From assembly GCF_009905375.1 (NCBI RefSeq), contig NC_133653.1:84670079-84734078 (forward strand): a stretch of 64,000 nucleotides of DNA, in the 5' to 3' direction. A model generated the notes under the pieces. It searched no databases and was not told where the DNA came from. It saw only the letters and a list, made by a program, of their open reading frames with translations. Below are positions 47,265-59,370 of the stretch, piece after piece (the stretch's first letter is position 1; each line of letters opens with the position of its first letter). The translations under genes and the position numbers were made by a program. Origin of the DNA: Apium graveolens (lineage: Eukaryota > Streptophyta > Magnoliopsida > Apiales > Apiaceae).

Positions 47265-48368
47265 CGTTATGCTATTATAAAAGATCACCAATATAACATT
47301 ATTCGCGTCTCTACTCATTATGTTAAAGTCGCTTAATAACTCACTTTGTCACAAATACATTCTTCATTCCTCTTTAGTTACTCGCAACGTTGTGCCCACG
47401 CACCTGATTTGATGCGTTAACAAAATACGACATCCTGTCGAGAATATACACGTAGCTCCTAGTGACATCCCACTCTTGGAATTCTACGTCAGACTTATTG
47501 GTCTTCTCCTCCAGTAGTTCGGAGCTTGCTGCGTTGATTGCAGGAGCATGAAACTTTTCAGAAATTATTCTGTCAATTCTCGCTTTCCGTGTCGAACCAT
47601 AATGGCTTAACGGATGAAATGATTTCGTATTATCGCATAGCATTCTCATCTTGGGACACGCTAAAATCTTCCTTATAGGACATAGATTCCTCAATGGTAT
47701 AGCGAATACCCTTCTTGGTAGAATCGCTGTTCGTCATGTATTGAACCCTTATTATCGGAATAATACTTTCAACCAATTCAGGTAACGTAATAACCTTAAT
47801 AGTAAAAGAATTAAGCATCTTGATTCTTGCCTAATATGTCTCCTCAAGGACACTCTATAAAGAGCTATGAGTGGCAAGACTCGGGTTTTCCAATCAACCT
47901 ATGGTATTGGCGTATCGTCTTCATCCCGCTTTCTCCGGAGACTTAGCTCCACTTCTATATCAACATTATAAAAAAAATCATGTACAATTTTCTCCTTTCC
48001 TCATTATGTCGATCTTAAACGATTCCATCAATTTTCGTATAACACTTCACATAAACACTTCAACATAACTCCTGGTAGTCCATCAACAAACTCTATTGGC
48101 TCAACCAATGGACTCTCTTTCGCATATAACTCTAAGCAATCTTTTCTCTGAGTGCTACAACTCATTCTCTTCCCTTAATGTTGGCTTTTCAATCGACTGT
48201 TAATAACTCAACCAATGCCTCAACTCTTGAGGCTAAGGTCCCCTTGGGTACTACCGTCGCGACTACTCCATAGTAATCCGACTACGAACTCGATGAGAGT
48301 TCTTTTTAACTTTTAGATCCTCAGTCTACCCATTTTACTCTTACTGTTTCCAAGACTTATAACCTTTG
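47265..48368 (-). other. Element III leader between primer site and gag
   Basis: A 1.1-kb leader with two overlapping minus-strand frames (47818-47630 and 47694-47374) that carry no recognised domain. They sit where elements II and IV have their pre-gag ORF but do not resemble it clearly. The region 47820-48368 has no frame of note. Confidence 0.5.
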
Positions 48369-48380
48369 GCTCTGATACCA
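48369..48380 (-). other. Primer binding site of element III (tRNA-Met type)
   Basis: The minus strand reads TGGTATCAGAGC, four bases inside the 5' LTR at 48385. Confidence 0.93.
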
Positions 48381-48384
48381 TTTC

Positions 48385-51300
48385 TGTAACACCCCCAAAT
48401 CCAAGGTCGTGAATTCGGGTTGTTACGATCACTTATTAATTAAATAATTCTCTTTTCACAATATTACTCGACCTTTTATTCAGACTCACACACACACAGG
48501 TTATATGCTTGGAAACATTATTAAATAAATCATTTCCACTTATCTACCTGACGGGGCTGGCGCACAAAAAGCCTACGGAACTCACGAGCGTTCCTTACCC
48601 GCCTAAGGACAACAGTCCTGGTCTGATCCATGCTGGTAGTCTGTTGTGATATGATATATAAAAGCAAGGGTGAGCATTAAAGCTCAGCAAGGTATATATC
48701 CCCATAATTAAGTATGTAAGGATAAATAAAACCAATAATTATACTTTGTATCTCCAAAGCGTTCTGAAAGTTTATATGCTTATCAAATTTATAAAATTCT
48801 CAAAATCAACTACAATAGTATATCCACTGAATACTTGTATTCATCTCCTTCTCAAAATCATTTTATACTCGTACTCATTTTATTTCAAAATCTCAAGATG
48901 TTACTCGAACCAAGATTCTCATATGGGTGTGATATATATTCGTCAACATCCCAATTTAAAACTCAGCCTTATCGGCAGATTTCTCAAATGGATTTGATAT
49001 ATAATCATCAACATCCTTATTTAAACTCAGTCTTATCGGCAGATTTCTCAAATGGATTTGATATATATTCATCAATATCCTTATTTAAAACTCAGCCTTA
49101 TCGGCTCTCTGTTGTATATTTCACAACAGTTTTTCCAAAATGGAAGAAAGGGACTATACTGGAATAAACCACGTATCGGTGATCAGCCGAATACGAAATT
49201 TTCTCTACTAGTAGAAGGAATACAAACCTAGCCGCCTTTGGGCTCATCAAGACACTACACGGTGGTTGCCCATTGCCGTGCAAGTCCGAAAGTCAATGGT
49301 CACATAGACCATATAACCGTACAATGCGCCACTCCGCGCTTGCATAATGCGCCACTCCGCGCCTGGTCACTGCCCGATACCACTCCGTGCCGGGCAGGCC
49401 ACATTCCAGTCCCAAAACATTTATATCTTTTGCTCAAAATCCTTTTTCGAAGGAATAGGTCGTTAAAAGTTGACCTGTAAATAAGATGTTTTATTCATTA
49501 CTTTTAACTCAATTGATCTTTGGGAGTTGTCGGAGTTTTGAATTTAAAATCATTTTCAAATCCCTATCTGTAGTAGGGTGACACATATATTACTCACTTG
49601 TTCTTTATTGAACGAGGAAGCAAAACTCTTATGCTTCTAGACTAAGTTCCCTAAGGTTTTGATATGTTTCAAATGATTAATCTCTTTCAAGAGTTTTGAA
49701 TAATTTAGAAAGTACCTTTGGGAAATATGTCTATTTTTAAATAAGTTTTTAGAAGTCCGAAGACATTAAATATCTAAGGTCTCATAATAATCTAAGAGGG
49801 ATTTAATGAATTGATAAAATCTTATAAATAAAACATCTCTGTATAAGGTTCAATGAATTGATAAAATCTTAAGTACAAAGTATTTCTAATTAAGGTTCAA
49901 TGAATTAATAAAAAACCTTAAATACAAAATATTTCTGAATAAGGTCCAACGAATGGAGACACCTTAATCAAATAATCAAAACAGGATTTGGTATCCTATA
50001 ATTGCTCTTTGAATAGTTAAATCTTTATTAAATAACGTGAAATGATTTATAAACTATTCAGTATATTTTTAAATACTTTCTTTATATTTAATAATCCCTT
50101 AAGTATCGCTTTATAAAATAATCAATCAAGTAAGGGTGTCCCTTAAATGAATAAACCAATATTTCTCGAAGTTTAAGTCAAAATCTCAATCGTTCGCTTG
50201 ATATATATATTACGCGAACGTACTTTGTTTATCGAAATAGAAATCTTTCGCGTTCGGCTCTCTCCGGAATTAAATCGTTATTAAAATATTTCCGACTCCC
50301 ATTATCCTATATTATATTTGAAATACGTTTCAATTTCTCATACTCGTGTAAAACGAAATTTGTTTTCGTAAACAATCGCATAATTCGTATGCATTGATAT
50401 CATAGACAAGCATATATATTTGAACTGTAAATCATGCCATCAATATCACAACAGTATATAAATATATAGCATGGATAGTATGAGATAGGGTTTCGAAAAC
50501 TTGCCTCGAGTAATCGAAGTGGTATGGTATCTAGTGTTTGGTTGGCGATCTATAAACAAGAACCAACAGTCTAAGTTAGTACGCGATTAACGTCTCGCTT
50601 TTATTAAGCAACTTTCGCAACTACTCAAGTATAACGAATCTCCGATCGTCACATTCTCAACACTTATATTCTCACTTTATAACATGGTCGAGTTTTGAAA
50701 TCGATCGTTCGCTTTAGAAAATTCATTTCGAGTTTTAAGCTCGAACGTGAGAAAACGCGCGTCAAAACTTGGTTTTTATGCGTTTCTCGCTTGCGCTCGC
50801 TTTACCAAAATATTTTTATAAAATCGAAAAATTAATATTTTCTCAAAATTCTTTTTGGAAAGTCTTCTCTACTGTCATATCCATTTTTTATAATTTTTCC
50901 AGAATCTCGAAATTATTTTAAGTCCTTCAAAATCACCATGCAAGTGGACTTAAGTGCAGTTGGCTAATCGCAGAAATGTTTTACACTAAAACGACCATAA
51001 CTCCTAAACCGTAAATCTCCTCATGATGATCTACACATGTATAGAAACTACAAAACAAGATCTATCTGGTTATGGCCAGTGGTGTTCAAATTTTAACCAT
51101 TTTCATGGCCGAATGTCCTGCAGAAAACAGATAAAGTGCAAGAATGCCCAAACTCAATTTCTACTACTTGATCTTAACACAATCACTACCTATAACCATC
51201 ATAAACACAAGTACTTCTCAAGATCCACCCACATACACCTTATATGCTCTATATAGTACCACATACATGGATTACAACTCAACATCTCAAGCCTTTAGCA

Positions 51301-52424
51301 AGAACATAATCAATACAAACTCAAACAAACACAATCCTTTGGATCTTAACACTACAACAAACATAACTCTTAAATCCAACCATAAAACCTTAAAGGGTTG
51401 AAACTTATACCTTCTTGGACACTAGAAAAGGTAGTGCTAGGATTATTGAGGCTTGGTTTGCTTAGAAAACACTTAGAAGGGCTAGCTCCTTAAGAAACAA
51501 AACCAAGAAACAAGTTAGAATTTCGGAGTTACATTTCAGCACCTCATTCAAACATTTTTATAAAATTGAAAAAAAATAATTTGAGGCTGAAATTTGGTAC
51601 GAAGCTTACCCATGATATAGAGAAGATATGGTAAAAATTTCATGATATTTGAATGAGTATATTTTGAGTTATGAATTTTTCTTTCTCCCTTGCTCAGAAA
51701 ATCCGAACTGCTGGAATGAAAAATGGGAGAGCTTTAAGTGAGGGAAAAGGGGTTGTTTTCTTTTGTGGCTAAAGTGTGGGAGTGTATAATGAATATATGG
51801 GATGTATGCAGCAGATTTGACAATAATTTGGCAAAGGTATGGGTTGGTTTGATTGTGTGGTGAAGTGAGAAAAGGGAGAAGTATGGCTTGTGTACTTGTT
51901 TGTCTCCCATCACTATTCAACACTATTCTACTAACTATTCTAGTTAGCTTCTAATCATCTAGTTACACTCCTAACTACTAGTTAGGACTTGGTTATGCAT
52001 GGCCAACTTGCATGGGATTTAATTTCTCATTCGTTTATTTATCGTAAACGCAATCGTCGTTCCATTCCGATAGTTTCCACGTATAACGACTTGTTTCGTA
52101 GCGATTTCTTTTATCGCTTATAATCCTATAACCAATTCCATTCCTTCTCTTGATCATAGAAACACCTTGATATATTATTTATTTCACGTAGTATTCCCGG
52201 TTCTACGCCATTCTTTATGGATACGAAAACACGTAGTATAATTGTGAATCTTCGAATTCCGTCGGCTTTTACATTCACTTATTTTCCTCGATAAACAAGA
52301 ATATGATCTCGGATTCTCAAAATTCCACTATTCATTTTATGATGATCCCCATACGTATTACTTAATTAGCTCAAGTTACTATTCACAGAAGTTTTAAAAT
52401 ATTACAAAAATCAGGGTTCTTACA
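48385..52424 (-). repeat. 5' LTR of element III (4,040 bp)
   Basis: Same length as 38767-42806 with constant offset. All seven short frames inside are identical in predicted sequence to their partners in the other LTR. The second TTAGA follows at 52425-52429. Confidence 0.94.
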
Positions 52425-52666
52425 TTAGAAGTAATGGATATTCAATTAATCTGTATCAACTCAGAAACACAAGACAAATTGAATTAGGTTATCTCAATGC
52501 TAGTTATTTTTGAACCATACAAGTGCACCAAACATCAGTATACAAAAAGGGATTTTAATTCAATTACAGAAGAAAGTGTTGATACAGTGAAGAATGACAA
52601 AAAAAAGAAGCAAAATATTCTAAGAAAAAAGATTCTTCATTCTGGTCACCATAGAAGTGTAAGTAT

Positions 52667-52806
52667 GGTCGCCATAGGGCTCTAGTGGTTGCCAAAGGGC
52701 TCTAGTGGTGGCAGTAGAGCTCCAGTGGTCGCCATAGAGCTCAAGTAGTCGCCATAGAGCTCAATTGGTCGCCATAGAGCTCAATTGGTAGCCATAGAGC
52801 CACACA
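52667..52806. repeat. 20-bp tandem repeat (7 copies)
   Basis: The unit is GGTCGCCATAGAGCTCAATT with variants, starting at 52667, 52687, 52707, 52727, 52747, 52767 and 52787, exactly 20 bp apart. Isolated GGTCACCATAGAAG-like copies flank it at 52643 and 52813. Confidence 0.93.
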
Positions 52807-54082
52807 GATGTTGGTCGCCATAGAAGAAAAGCCAAAGGATACTCCAGTCGCCATAGAACACTTGGTTAATTTTCCAGTGAATTATACAGCAGCAATTCAA
52901 GGATATTTGTGGATACAAAGCTGTCACCTATCCAAATGAATTGAAAGTCTACACAGAGAAGTATAATATATAACAATCAAAATTATTATTGTTAAGGAGT
53001 TCTGTTCATCTTCTCTCTCATGAGAGGTGATGAAAACAAGAAATAAAGAGAATACTGAAAGGCTCAGCACATTGATATCTGTTTAACTTTTCACCGGAGT
53101 AACGATATAATGCCTGATTTAACTCTTGTATATTCGTAGGGGCATTATAATTGTTACCCAGTAATTAAATCCTTAGCCAAACAAAAGCTAGATCATTGTA
53201 TAGGAATTGATTTGTAAATCTTTATAGAAGCTAGGAAATTTGTTGTTTTTAGATTCTAGCCGGTTAATTTATTTACCGGAGTGTAGTAACGCCCCTCGCG
53301 GATTTATATATGAATATATACTTCCCCGAATATCTTGTGTTCCTCATTTTATTGCTCCAAACACTATTTCTCTCAAGACCACGAAACCACTAATCGAGCA
53401 CTAAATCTATATCCGCTAAAGATTCGAAAGAATTTTTAATTTAGTGATTATCGTATTTGAAAGGCATATGTCATAGCCTATTTGTTTATTCGAGGATTTA
53501 ACTCAACTCAAATAAGGATGTAACAAGTAAATAATGGTTCTATCGTTAGAGAGATCTCTCATAGTAACATATGTCAAAGGATTAAGTAACATTGTTCATC
53601 TACAGACTTGATGACTTAATTCACTGGAAGAAGCTCAAGAAATTGATCAAGCCTCAGTGATATAAATCAAGATTGTGGATTTAATCAAGTGACAGGGATC
53701 TCGTCAGGGTATCAATTAATTACAAGGATTTGGTCTGAAGAAAATCAAGAGTATCAAGGTCAAGGCATGAAGAAACGTCACGGAAGTTAGTCACTCATGA
53801 ACCAGACAGTACATCGAGTGTCAACATTGAAGTGATGGAATTGATTCGTAATTGACATAGATTTTCAGAAGAATGGTTGCTGCTCAAGATTAGTATTAAT
53901 TCTCTATTAATTAATTAAGTCATATAATTTAATTAAGAAAATAAATTATATCTGCAAAGATTAATTTATTGATTAATTGAATTAATTGATTAATTAATTC
54001 AAAATTAATATTAAGGTTTTTCAGAATTTAAATTGGATTAAAATCTATTTAAATTGAACAAGTCAATCTGATTGTACTAATA

Positions 54083-54310
54083 TGACAATCGGTATGACAA
54101 TTGATAGTCATACCGAAAGTCATGATAGTACAAATAATCGTCTTGCCGAAAGTTACACTGGGAGGAGGATAGTCTTGCTAGTTCATTTGATAGTCCTACC
54201 GAAAGTCATGCCAGTTCATTTGATTGTCTTGCCAGTTCAAATGGATTGTCTTGCCGAAAGTCTTTCTAGTTCAAATGAATTGTCTTGCCGAAAGTCTTTC
54301 TGGATCAAGT
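54083..54310 (+). repeat. Hairpin-forming motif cluster in the LTR of element V
   Basis: Repeated TGACAATCGGTATGACAAT, GTCATACCGAAAGTCATG and GTCTTGCCGAAAGTC units, partly inverted relative to one another. The same motif family recurs at 59840-60240 between pol and the third ORF. Confidence 0.8.
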
Positions 54311-54788
54311 GGATGGTTTGTTTAAAAAAACCAACAGAAGCAGATAATCTAAAAAAGACAGAGCATTGAATATATCATTCAGCAGAACACAGAACAAAAA
54401 AAACCTGCAGAGAAATTATTGCAAATTCACAGATCATTTATTTCTAGTATTTATTGTTAAATCTAATCCACTAGAAATACTTTTCTTGTTCTTATGTAAC
54501 TATCTAGCGGATCGAAATCCCTAGAACTTAATCTCAAATCGCTTTTAGCATTTGATCTTTTTATTGCAAAAATAGAAAAAGTTCATGTCGAATTTATTCT
54601 AGATTTGTGATAATTGATTTGAGATTAATCCCTTATAAACGATACCGTTGTTGTAACACCTTTCAAGTTTAATAATAATTTTATTTAACTTGAATTTTGT
54701 TTCACCTTTTTTATTCCGCATTTTATTCGATTAAGCGGTATTGTTCATATTCAACCCCCCTTCTACAAACATATTGAGACCTAACAAT

Positions 54789-54800
54789 TGGTATCAAAGC
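54789..54800 (+). other. Primer binding site of element V (tRNA-Met type)
   Basis: TGGTATCAAAGC lies just after the LTR end CTAACA, in plus orientation. Confidence 0.88.
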
Positions 54801-54867
54801 CTTCCGATTAACGTACAAATCAAGATCCTAGACTTTTGTGTTTCTTTCACTCTTTGAATTTTTATTT

Positions 54868-55662
54868 ACTCAAAAATTCATAATAACTACACAAAAAGTT
54901 GGAACCGTTAAAATTCCACTATTCGATAAAGAAAATTATGTTATGTGGAAGAAGAAGATGCTATTGTTTTTACAAGTTGCAAATTCCAAATATCTGGAAG
55001 TGTTAAAGAAGGGTCCAAAAATTCCGATGGTTATTGAACCAGGAGTAATAGAAAATGATGTGGTGATTACCAAAGCAAGAACTTATGTGAAAGATCCTGA
55101 TGATTTTTCTCCTGCTGAAAAAGAAGAAGCCTCCCTGGATGCTAGCCTTCCATTAATTTTAGTAGATTCCCTTGATCCCTTGATGAATAGACTTGTGATG
55201 AACTGTAAAGATTCCAAACACATCTGGGAAACTATTGAGGTTATTAATGAAGGCATAGAGGAAGTTAGGGGGAACAAGTTAGAAATCCTAAACTCTGAGT
55301 ATGAATACTTTAAATCCAATCCAGGAGAAGGAATCACTGAAGTGTTTGAGAGGTACAATGCATTGATCAACAACCTGAACATTAATGGTAAATACTATTC
55401 CATCAAGGAGGTCAACAAAAAGTTCCTTTTAACACTGCCAACTCATCTCGAACATAGAATCACTGCCATAAGAGAAGCAAGAGATCTGAGTGAGATTTCT
55501 TTGGAAAGGCTCTATGGTGTGTTAAAGACTTATGAGTTGGAGCAGATTCAGCAGAAGGAAGTTTACGGGAAAGGAAGAGTGGTCAGCACGTCTACTGCTC
55601 TAGTAGCTGATGAACAACAATAACAACCACAATATCAACAATAATCTCAACAGTCAGAAAGA
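54868..55662 (+). pseudogene. Element V gag
   Basis: The copia-type gag domain starts KVGTVKIPLFDKENYVMWKK and continues with RLVMNCKDSKHIWETI, SEYEYFKSNPGEGITEVFER and LPTHLEHRITAIREARDLSE. No ATG precedes it in frame; the codon where a Met would be expected (about 54880) is ATA, so the start may be lost. Two TAA codons (55621-55623 and 55642-55644) lie in a Gln-rich stretch, most simply CAA to TAA. The same frame continues into the zinc knuckle segment. Gag would form the particle and bind RNA. Confidence 0.9.
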
Positions 55663-56274
55663 ATGGTACAGTCTTCCAAGGTTGAAGAAAATGTGATAGT
55701 AGCAGAATTTGATCCTCCTACTACAAATCAATCAGGAGATGATTTTTATTCCTTGGAAGAACTGGAGCAATTGGAGGATGAGTCAATGGCCCTGATTGTC
55801 AAGAGATTCTCAAATGTCAGATTCAAAAGAAATCCCAAGTTCAAGTACAAGTCCAACTACAACAGATTCCAGAAAGGTGGATCTTCATCCTCTAACACCA
55901 GCAGTGGTGGGTACAAAACAGGGATGGTTGATCGAAGCACCATTCGATGCTTCAACTGCAATGAGTTGGGACACTTTTCCACAGAATGCAGGAAGCCAAA
56001 ACAAGTTAGGAAGAACTCTTACGATTCTAATCAGAAGAGTAAATCTGAAAGGGCTTACCTGGCAAAGGGAAGAAGCTGGGATGATACTGACAGTGAAGAT
56101 GAAGAAGTTGGGAATCTTGCTATCATGGCTAGTGATGCAAACACCTCATCGTCAAGAAAAGAGGGCATTAAACAGGTACAACCGGTAGTGTGGATTCTTG
56201 ACAGCGGATCGTCAAGACATATGACCGGAGATAGAGCCCAGTGGTTACCTTTGGAGATAACAGCAAAGGTTTAA
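55663..56274 (+). pseudogene. Element V zinc knuckle and protease start
   Basis: In frame with gag. It contains an acidic and Ser-rich linker, the CCHC knuckle IRCFNCNELGHFSTECRK, a second acidic stretch (DDTDSEDEEVGN), and the protease active site VWILDSGSSRHMTGDRA with Asp-Ser-Gly intact. The frame is lost just after, at about 56240, where roughly ten residues are missing and the frame changes. Confidence 0.9.
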
Positions 56275-57185
56275 TGGAGGGATATGGCTGTTTGCTAGCT
56301 GGAAATGTTATCATTGAAAATGTGTATGTTGTGCAAGGACTTGAACACAATCTGCTTAGCATTAGTCAGTTCCGTGACAACGGCTACAATGTTTTATTCG
56401 ACAAGCTGAAGTGTCAGATTCTGCACAAGAAAAATGAAAAACCCTCCTTGATGGGAATCCGGAAAGGAAATCTGTTCATAGCTGACATGAACTCTGGAAG
56501 CAATCCTGAAGTCAATTGTTTCTATGCAAAGGCATCGTCAGATGAGAGTTGGCTATGTCACAAGAGATTTTCTCATCTCAATTTCAAAACAATGAATTCT
56601 CTTGTCAAAAGAGAATTGGTCAGAGGTCTGCCTCAGCTGGAATTCTCCCCAGAAGTACTATGTGAGGTTTGCCAGAAAGGAAAGTCAAAGAAAGCAAGTC
56701 ACAGAGGCACTGACACATCCTCCATAACTGGTGTTCTGCAATTATTGCACATGGATTTATTTGGACCAGTTTATGTCCTTTCGATGTCAAAGAAGTGTTA
56801 CTGTCTTGTGATAGTTGATGACTATTCCAAGTATACGTGGGTTTTATTCCTTCACTCTAAGGATGAAACACCACAAGTTGTGATTGATCATATCAAGTTG
56901 ATCGAGTTATATTTCAATGTCCCTGTTAGAGCAATAAGGTCAGATAATGGAACAGAATTCAAGAATTCACTTCTCAATGGATTCTGTACAAACAAAGGGA
57001 TTACCAGACAATTTTCAGCTCCTAGAACCCCTCAGCAAAATGGAGTGGTAGAAAGGAAGAATCGTACATTGATTGAAGCTGCAAGAACGATGTTAAGTGA
57101 ATCAGGTCTTCCAATGTACTTTTAGGCTGAAACTATCAATACTGCATGTTATACTCAGAATCGAACTCTAATCAACAAAGACTTC
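56241..57185 (+). pseudogene. Element V protease end and integrase
   Basis: Frame 56241-57125, continuing in frame after TAG 57123-57125. It starts VVTFGDNSKGLMEGYG (protease C-terminal half) and VVQGLEHNLLSISQF. Integrase follows: zinc-binding HKRFSHLNF and CEVCQKGKSKKASH, then catalytic HMDLFGPV, RSDNGTEFKN and QQNGVVERKNRT with the D, D, E residues present. The TAG stands where a Trp is expected. The enzyme would insert the DNA copy. Confidence 0.9.
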
Positions 57186-58346
57186 ATGAAAACTCCTTAT
57201 GAGATTTTGAATGAACAGAAACCTTCTATCAAATACTTTCATGTATTTGGTGCCAGATGCTTCGTGCTCAAGGATGGAGATGATCGTCGTGGTAAATTTG
57301 AGGCAAAGGCATATGAGGGTATTTTTGTTGGATATGGAAGAAGATCATACAGAGTGTATATCATTGATCAACACAAAGTAACTGAAAGTGTCAATGTTAC
57401 ATTTGATGACACTAAACTCCCTAGTATCCAAACGAAAGATCCTTCTGAGAAACTGAAGTTTGATGATATGTCAGATTCAGAATCAGAACATGGTCAAGAA
57501 CCTGAGATTGTTGCTGGTGAAGAACCTGTTAATCATGATGATACTCAAGGTAATGGTGATGGAAACTTTGGCAACAATGGAGATACCACTGCTACTGACG
57601 GAGAATCTTCAAGTCAACATGGCAACAACTCAGGGGGAGATGCTGAAGGATCAACTAGTAGGACACAACATCCCAATGAATTTCAAGGCGAATCATCAAG
57701 ATCAAATATTCCAAGACAGACTGTCTGGAATAAAGCTCATCCTTTTGAGTTAATTATTGGTGATCGAAATGTTGGAGTCAGAACTAGACGTGCTACTCAA
57801 AATGAGTGTCTGTTCTCAGGATTTCTTTCTGAGATGGAACCTAAGAAGATTGAGGAAGCACTGACTGATCCATATTGGGTGATTGCTATGCAAGATGAAC
57901 TCAATCAGTTTGAACATCAACAAGTCTGGAAACTGGTACCTAGACCTACATACAAGAAAGCTGTTGGTACTCGGTGGGTATTCAAGAATAAACTAGATGA
58001 AGATGGTGTGGTTACAAGAAACAAAGCAAGACGGGTAGCTAAAGGGTATTCTCAAGCTGAAGGCATTGATTATGATGAAACCTATGCTCCAGTGGCTAGA
58101 CTAGAGGCCATCGGGATATTTCTGGCATTTGCAGCATTCTCTAACTTTAAAGTTTATCAAATGGATGTCAAGAGTGCCTTTCTGAATGGAAAGCTGGATG
58201 AAGAGGTATATGTAGAGCAACCTCCTGGTTTTGAAGATCCAGATCATTTGGATTTTGTCTACTTTCTTTTCAAGGCTATCTATGGACTCAAACAGTCTCC
58301 GAGAAAATGGTATGACACTCTCTCTGAATTTCTTATTAGAAAATAG
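57186..58346 (+). pseudogene. Element V integrase C-terminus and reverse transcriptase N-terminus
   Basis: In frame with the integrase core. It has the copia [19 protein letters not shown] motif, then a long acidic, Asn/Gly/Ser-rich linker. RT begins [16 protein letters not shown], with [49 protein letters not shown] and [17 protein letters not shown]. The frame shifts at about 58320 next to a run of T and A. Confidence 0.92.
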
Positions 58347-59370
58347 CTTTATTAGAGGTGTCATAGACAAAACTCTTTTTTCTAAAAAGCATAAGAATGA
58401 TACAATATTAGTCCAAGTCTATGTGGATGATATAATATTTGGGTCTACTAATGATAATCTCTGTAAGAGATTTGCTAAGTTAATGCACAACAAATTTGAA
58501 ATGAGCATGATGGGAGAGCTGAAGTTCTTTCTTGGATTACAAGTAAATCAAAGGTTAGATGGAACTTTTATTTGTCAATCCAAGTATCTCAAGGAACTCC
58601 TCAAAAAGTACAATCTAGAGGATTCTGCATCAGCAAGGACTCCGTCAACTACAGATATCAAGCTTGGACCATGTGAAAACTCCATTAAGGTAGATGTCAC
58701 AAGCTACAGAGGTATGATAGGCTCTTTACTCTATCTTACTACAAGTAGACCAGATATTATGTATGCTACATGCTTATGTGCAAGGTTCCAAGCGGATCCT
58801 AGAGATATTCATCTCGTTGCTGTTAAACGAATCTTAAGATATCTTAAGGGAACACCAAATCTAGGTATTTGGTACCCTAAAGAATCTGGTTTTAACCTTG
58901 TTAGATATACAGATTAAGATTATGCAGGAAGTGTTGTTGATAGGAAAAGCACCTCAGGGAGTTGTCAATTCCTAGGTAGCAGACTAGTCTCATGGTACAG
59001 CAAGAAACAGCAAACAGTTTCAAATTCAACGACCGAGGCTGAATATATTACTGCTGGAAGCTGCTGTGCTCAGATCTTGTGGATTAGGTTTCAGCTACGG
59101 GACTATGGCTCTGTATTGAACAAAATACCTATTCTATATGACAATACAAGTGCAATAGCCATCACCAACAACCCTGTGCAGCATACAAGGACCAAGCACA
59201 TTGACATCAGGTATCATTTTATTAGAGAGCACGTCATGAATGGTACTGTTGAACTATTTTTTGTTCCAACAGAAGAACAAATAGAATATATTTTTACTAA
59301 ACCTCTTGATGAATCCACATTTACCAAATTAGTTGGTAAATTGGGTATGTTGAATAGCTTTAGTGATTAA
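58325..59370 (+). pseudogene. Element V reverse transcriptase C-terminus and RNase H
   Basis: It resumes in a shifted frame with [13 protein letters not shown], then the catalytic QVYVDDIIFGSTN (both Asp intact), YLKELLKKYNLEDS, GSLLYLTTSRPDIMYATCLC and LRYLKGTPNLGIWY. RNase H follows: YTD, a TAA (58915-58917), DYAGSVVDRKSTSGSCQFLG, TTEAEYITAGSCCAQILW, DNTSAIAITNNPVQH and KHIDIRYHFIREHV. It ends at TAA 59368-59370, the natural pol end. Confidence 0.92.

Larger units (their letters stand above)
38767..52424 (-). mobile_element. Element III: complete young Ty3/gypsy chromovirus with dead enzymes
   Basis: It is 13,658 bp long: LTRs 38767-42806 and 48385-52424 (4,040 bp each, a constant offset of 9,618, no difference seen by eye), target duplication TTAGA, primer site 48369-48380 and a polypurine tract before the 3' LTR. 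The interior has gag, protease, RT, RNase H, integrase and chromodomain remnants in normal order. It carries many stops and frameshifts, and the catalytic aspartates of protease, RT and integrase are all replaced. With such LTRs it must have inserted very recently, already defective, so it was probably moved by proteins from another copy. Confidence 0.93.
52425..54786 (+). repeat. 5' LTR region of element V (start uncertain, perhaps two LTRs)
   Basis: The right end is firm: ACCTAACA at 54786, three bases before the primer site. The left end is not. The stretch may hold the tail of one copia LTR (to about 53458, ending near TTATCGTATT) followed by the LTR of element V (from about 53459, GAAAGGCATATGTCATAGCC). 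It contains a 20-bp tandem array at 52667-52806, a TA-rich TATA-like stretch at about 53300, and clustered GTCTTGCCGAAAGTC motifs at 54083-54310. Confidence 0.55.
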
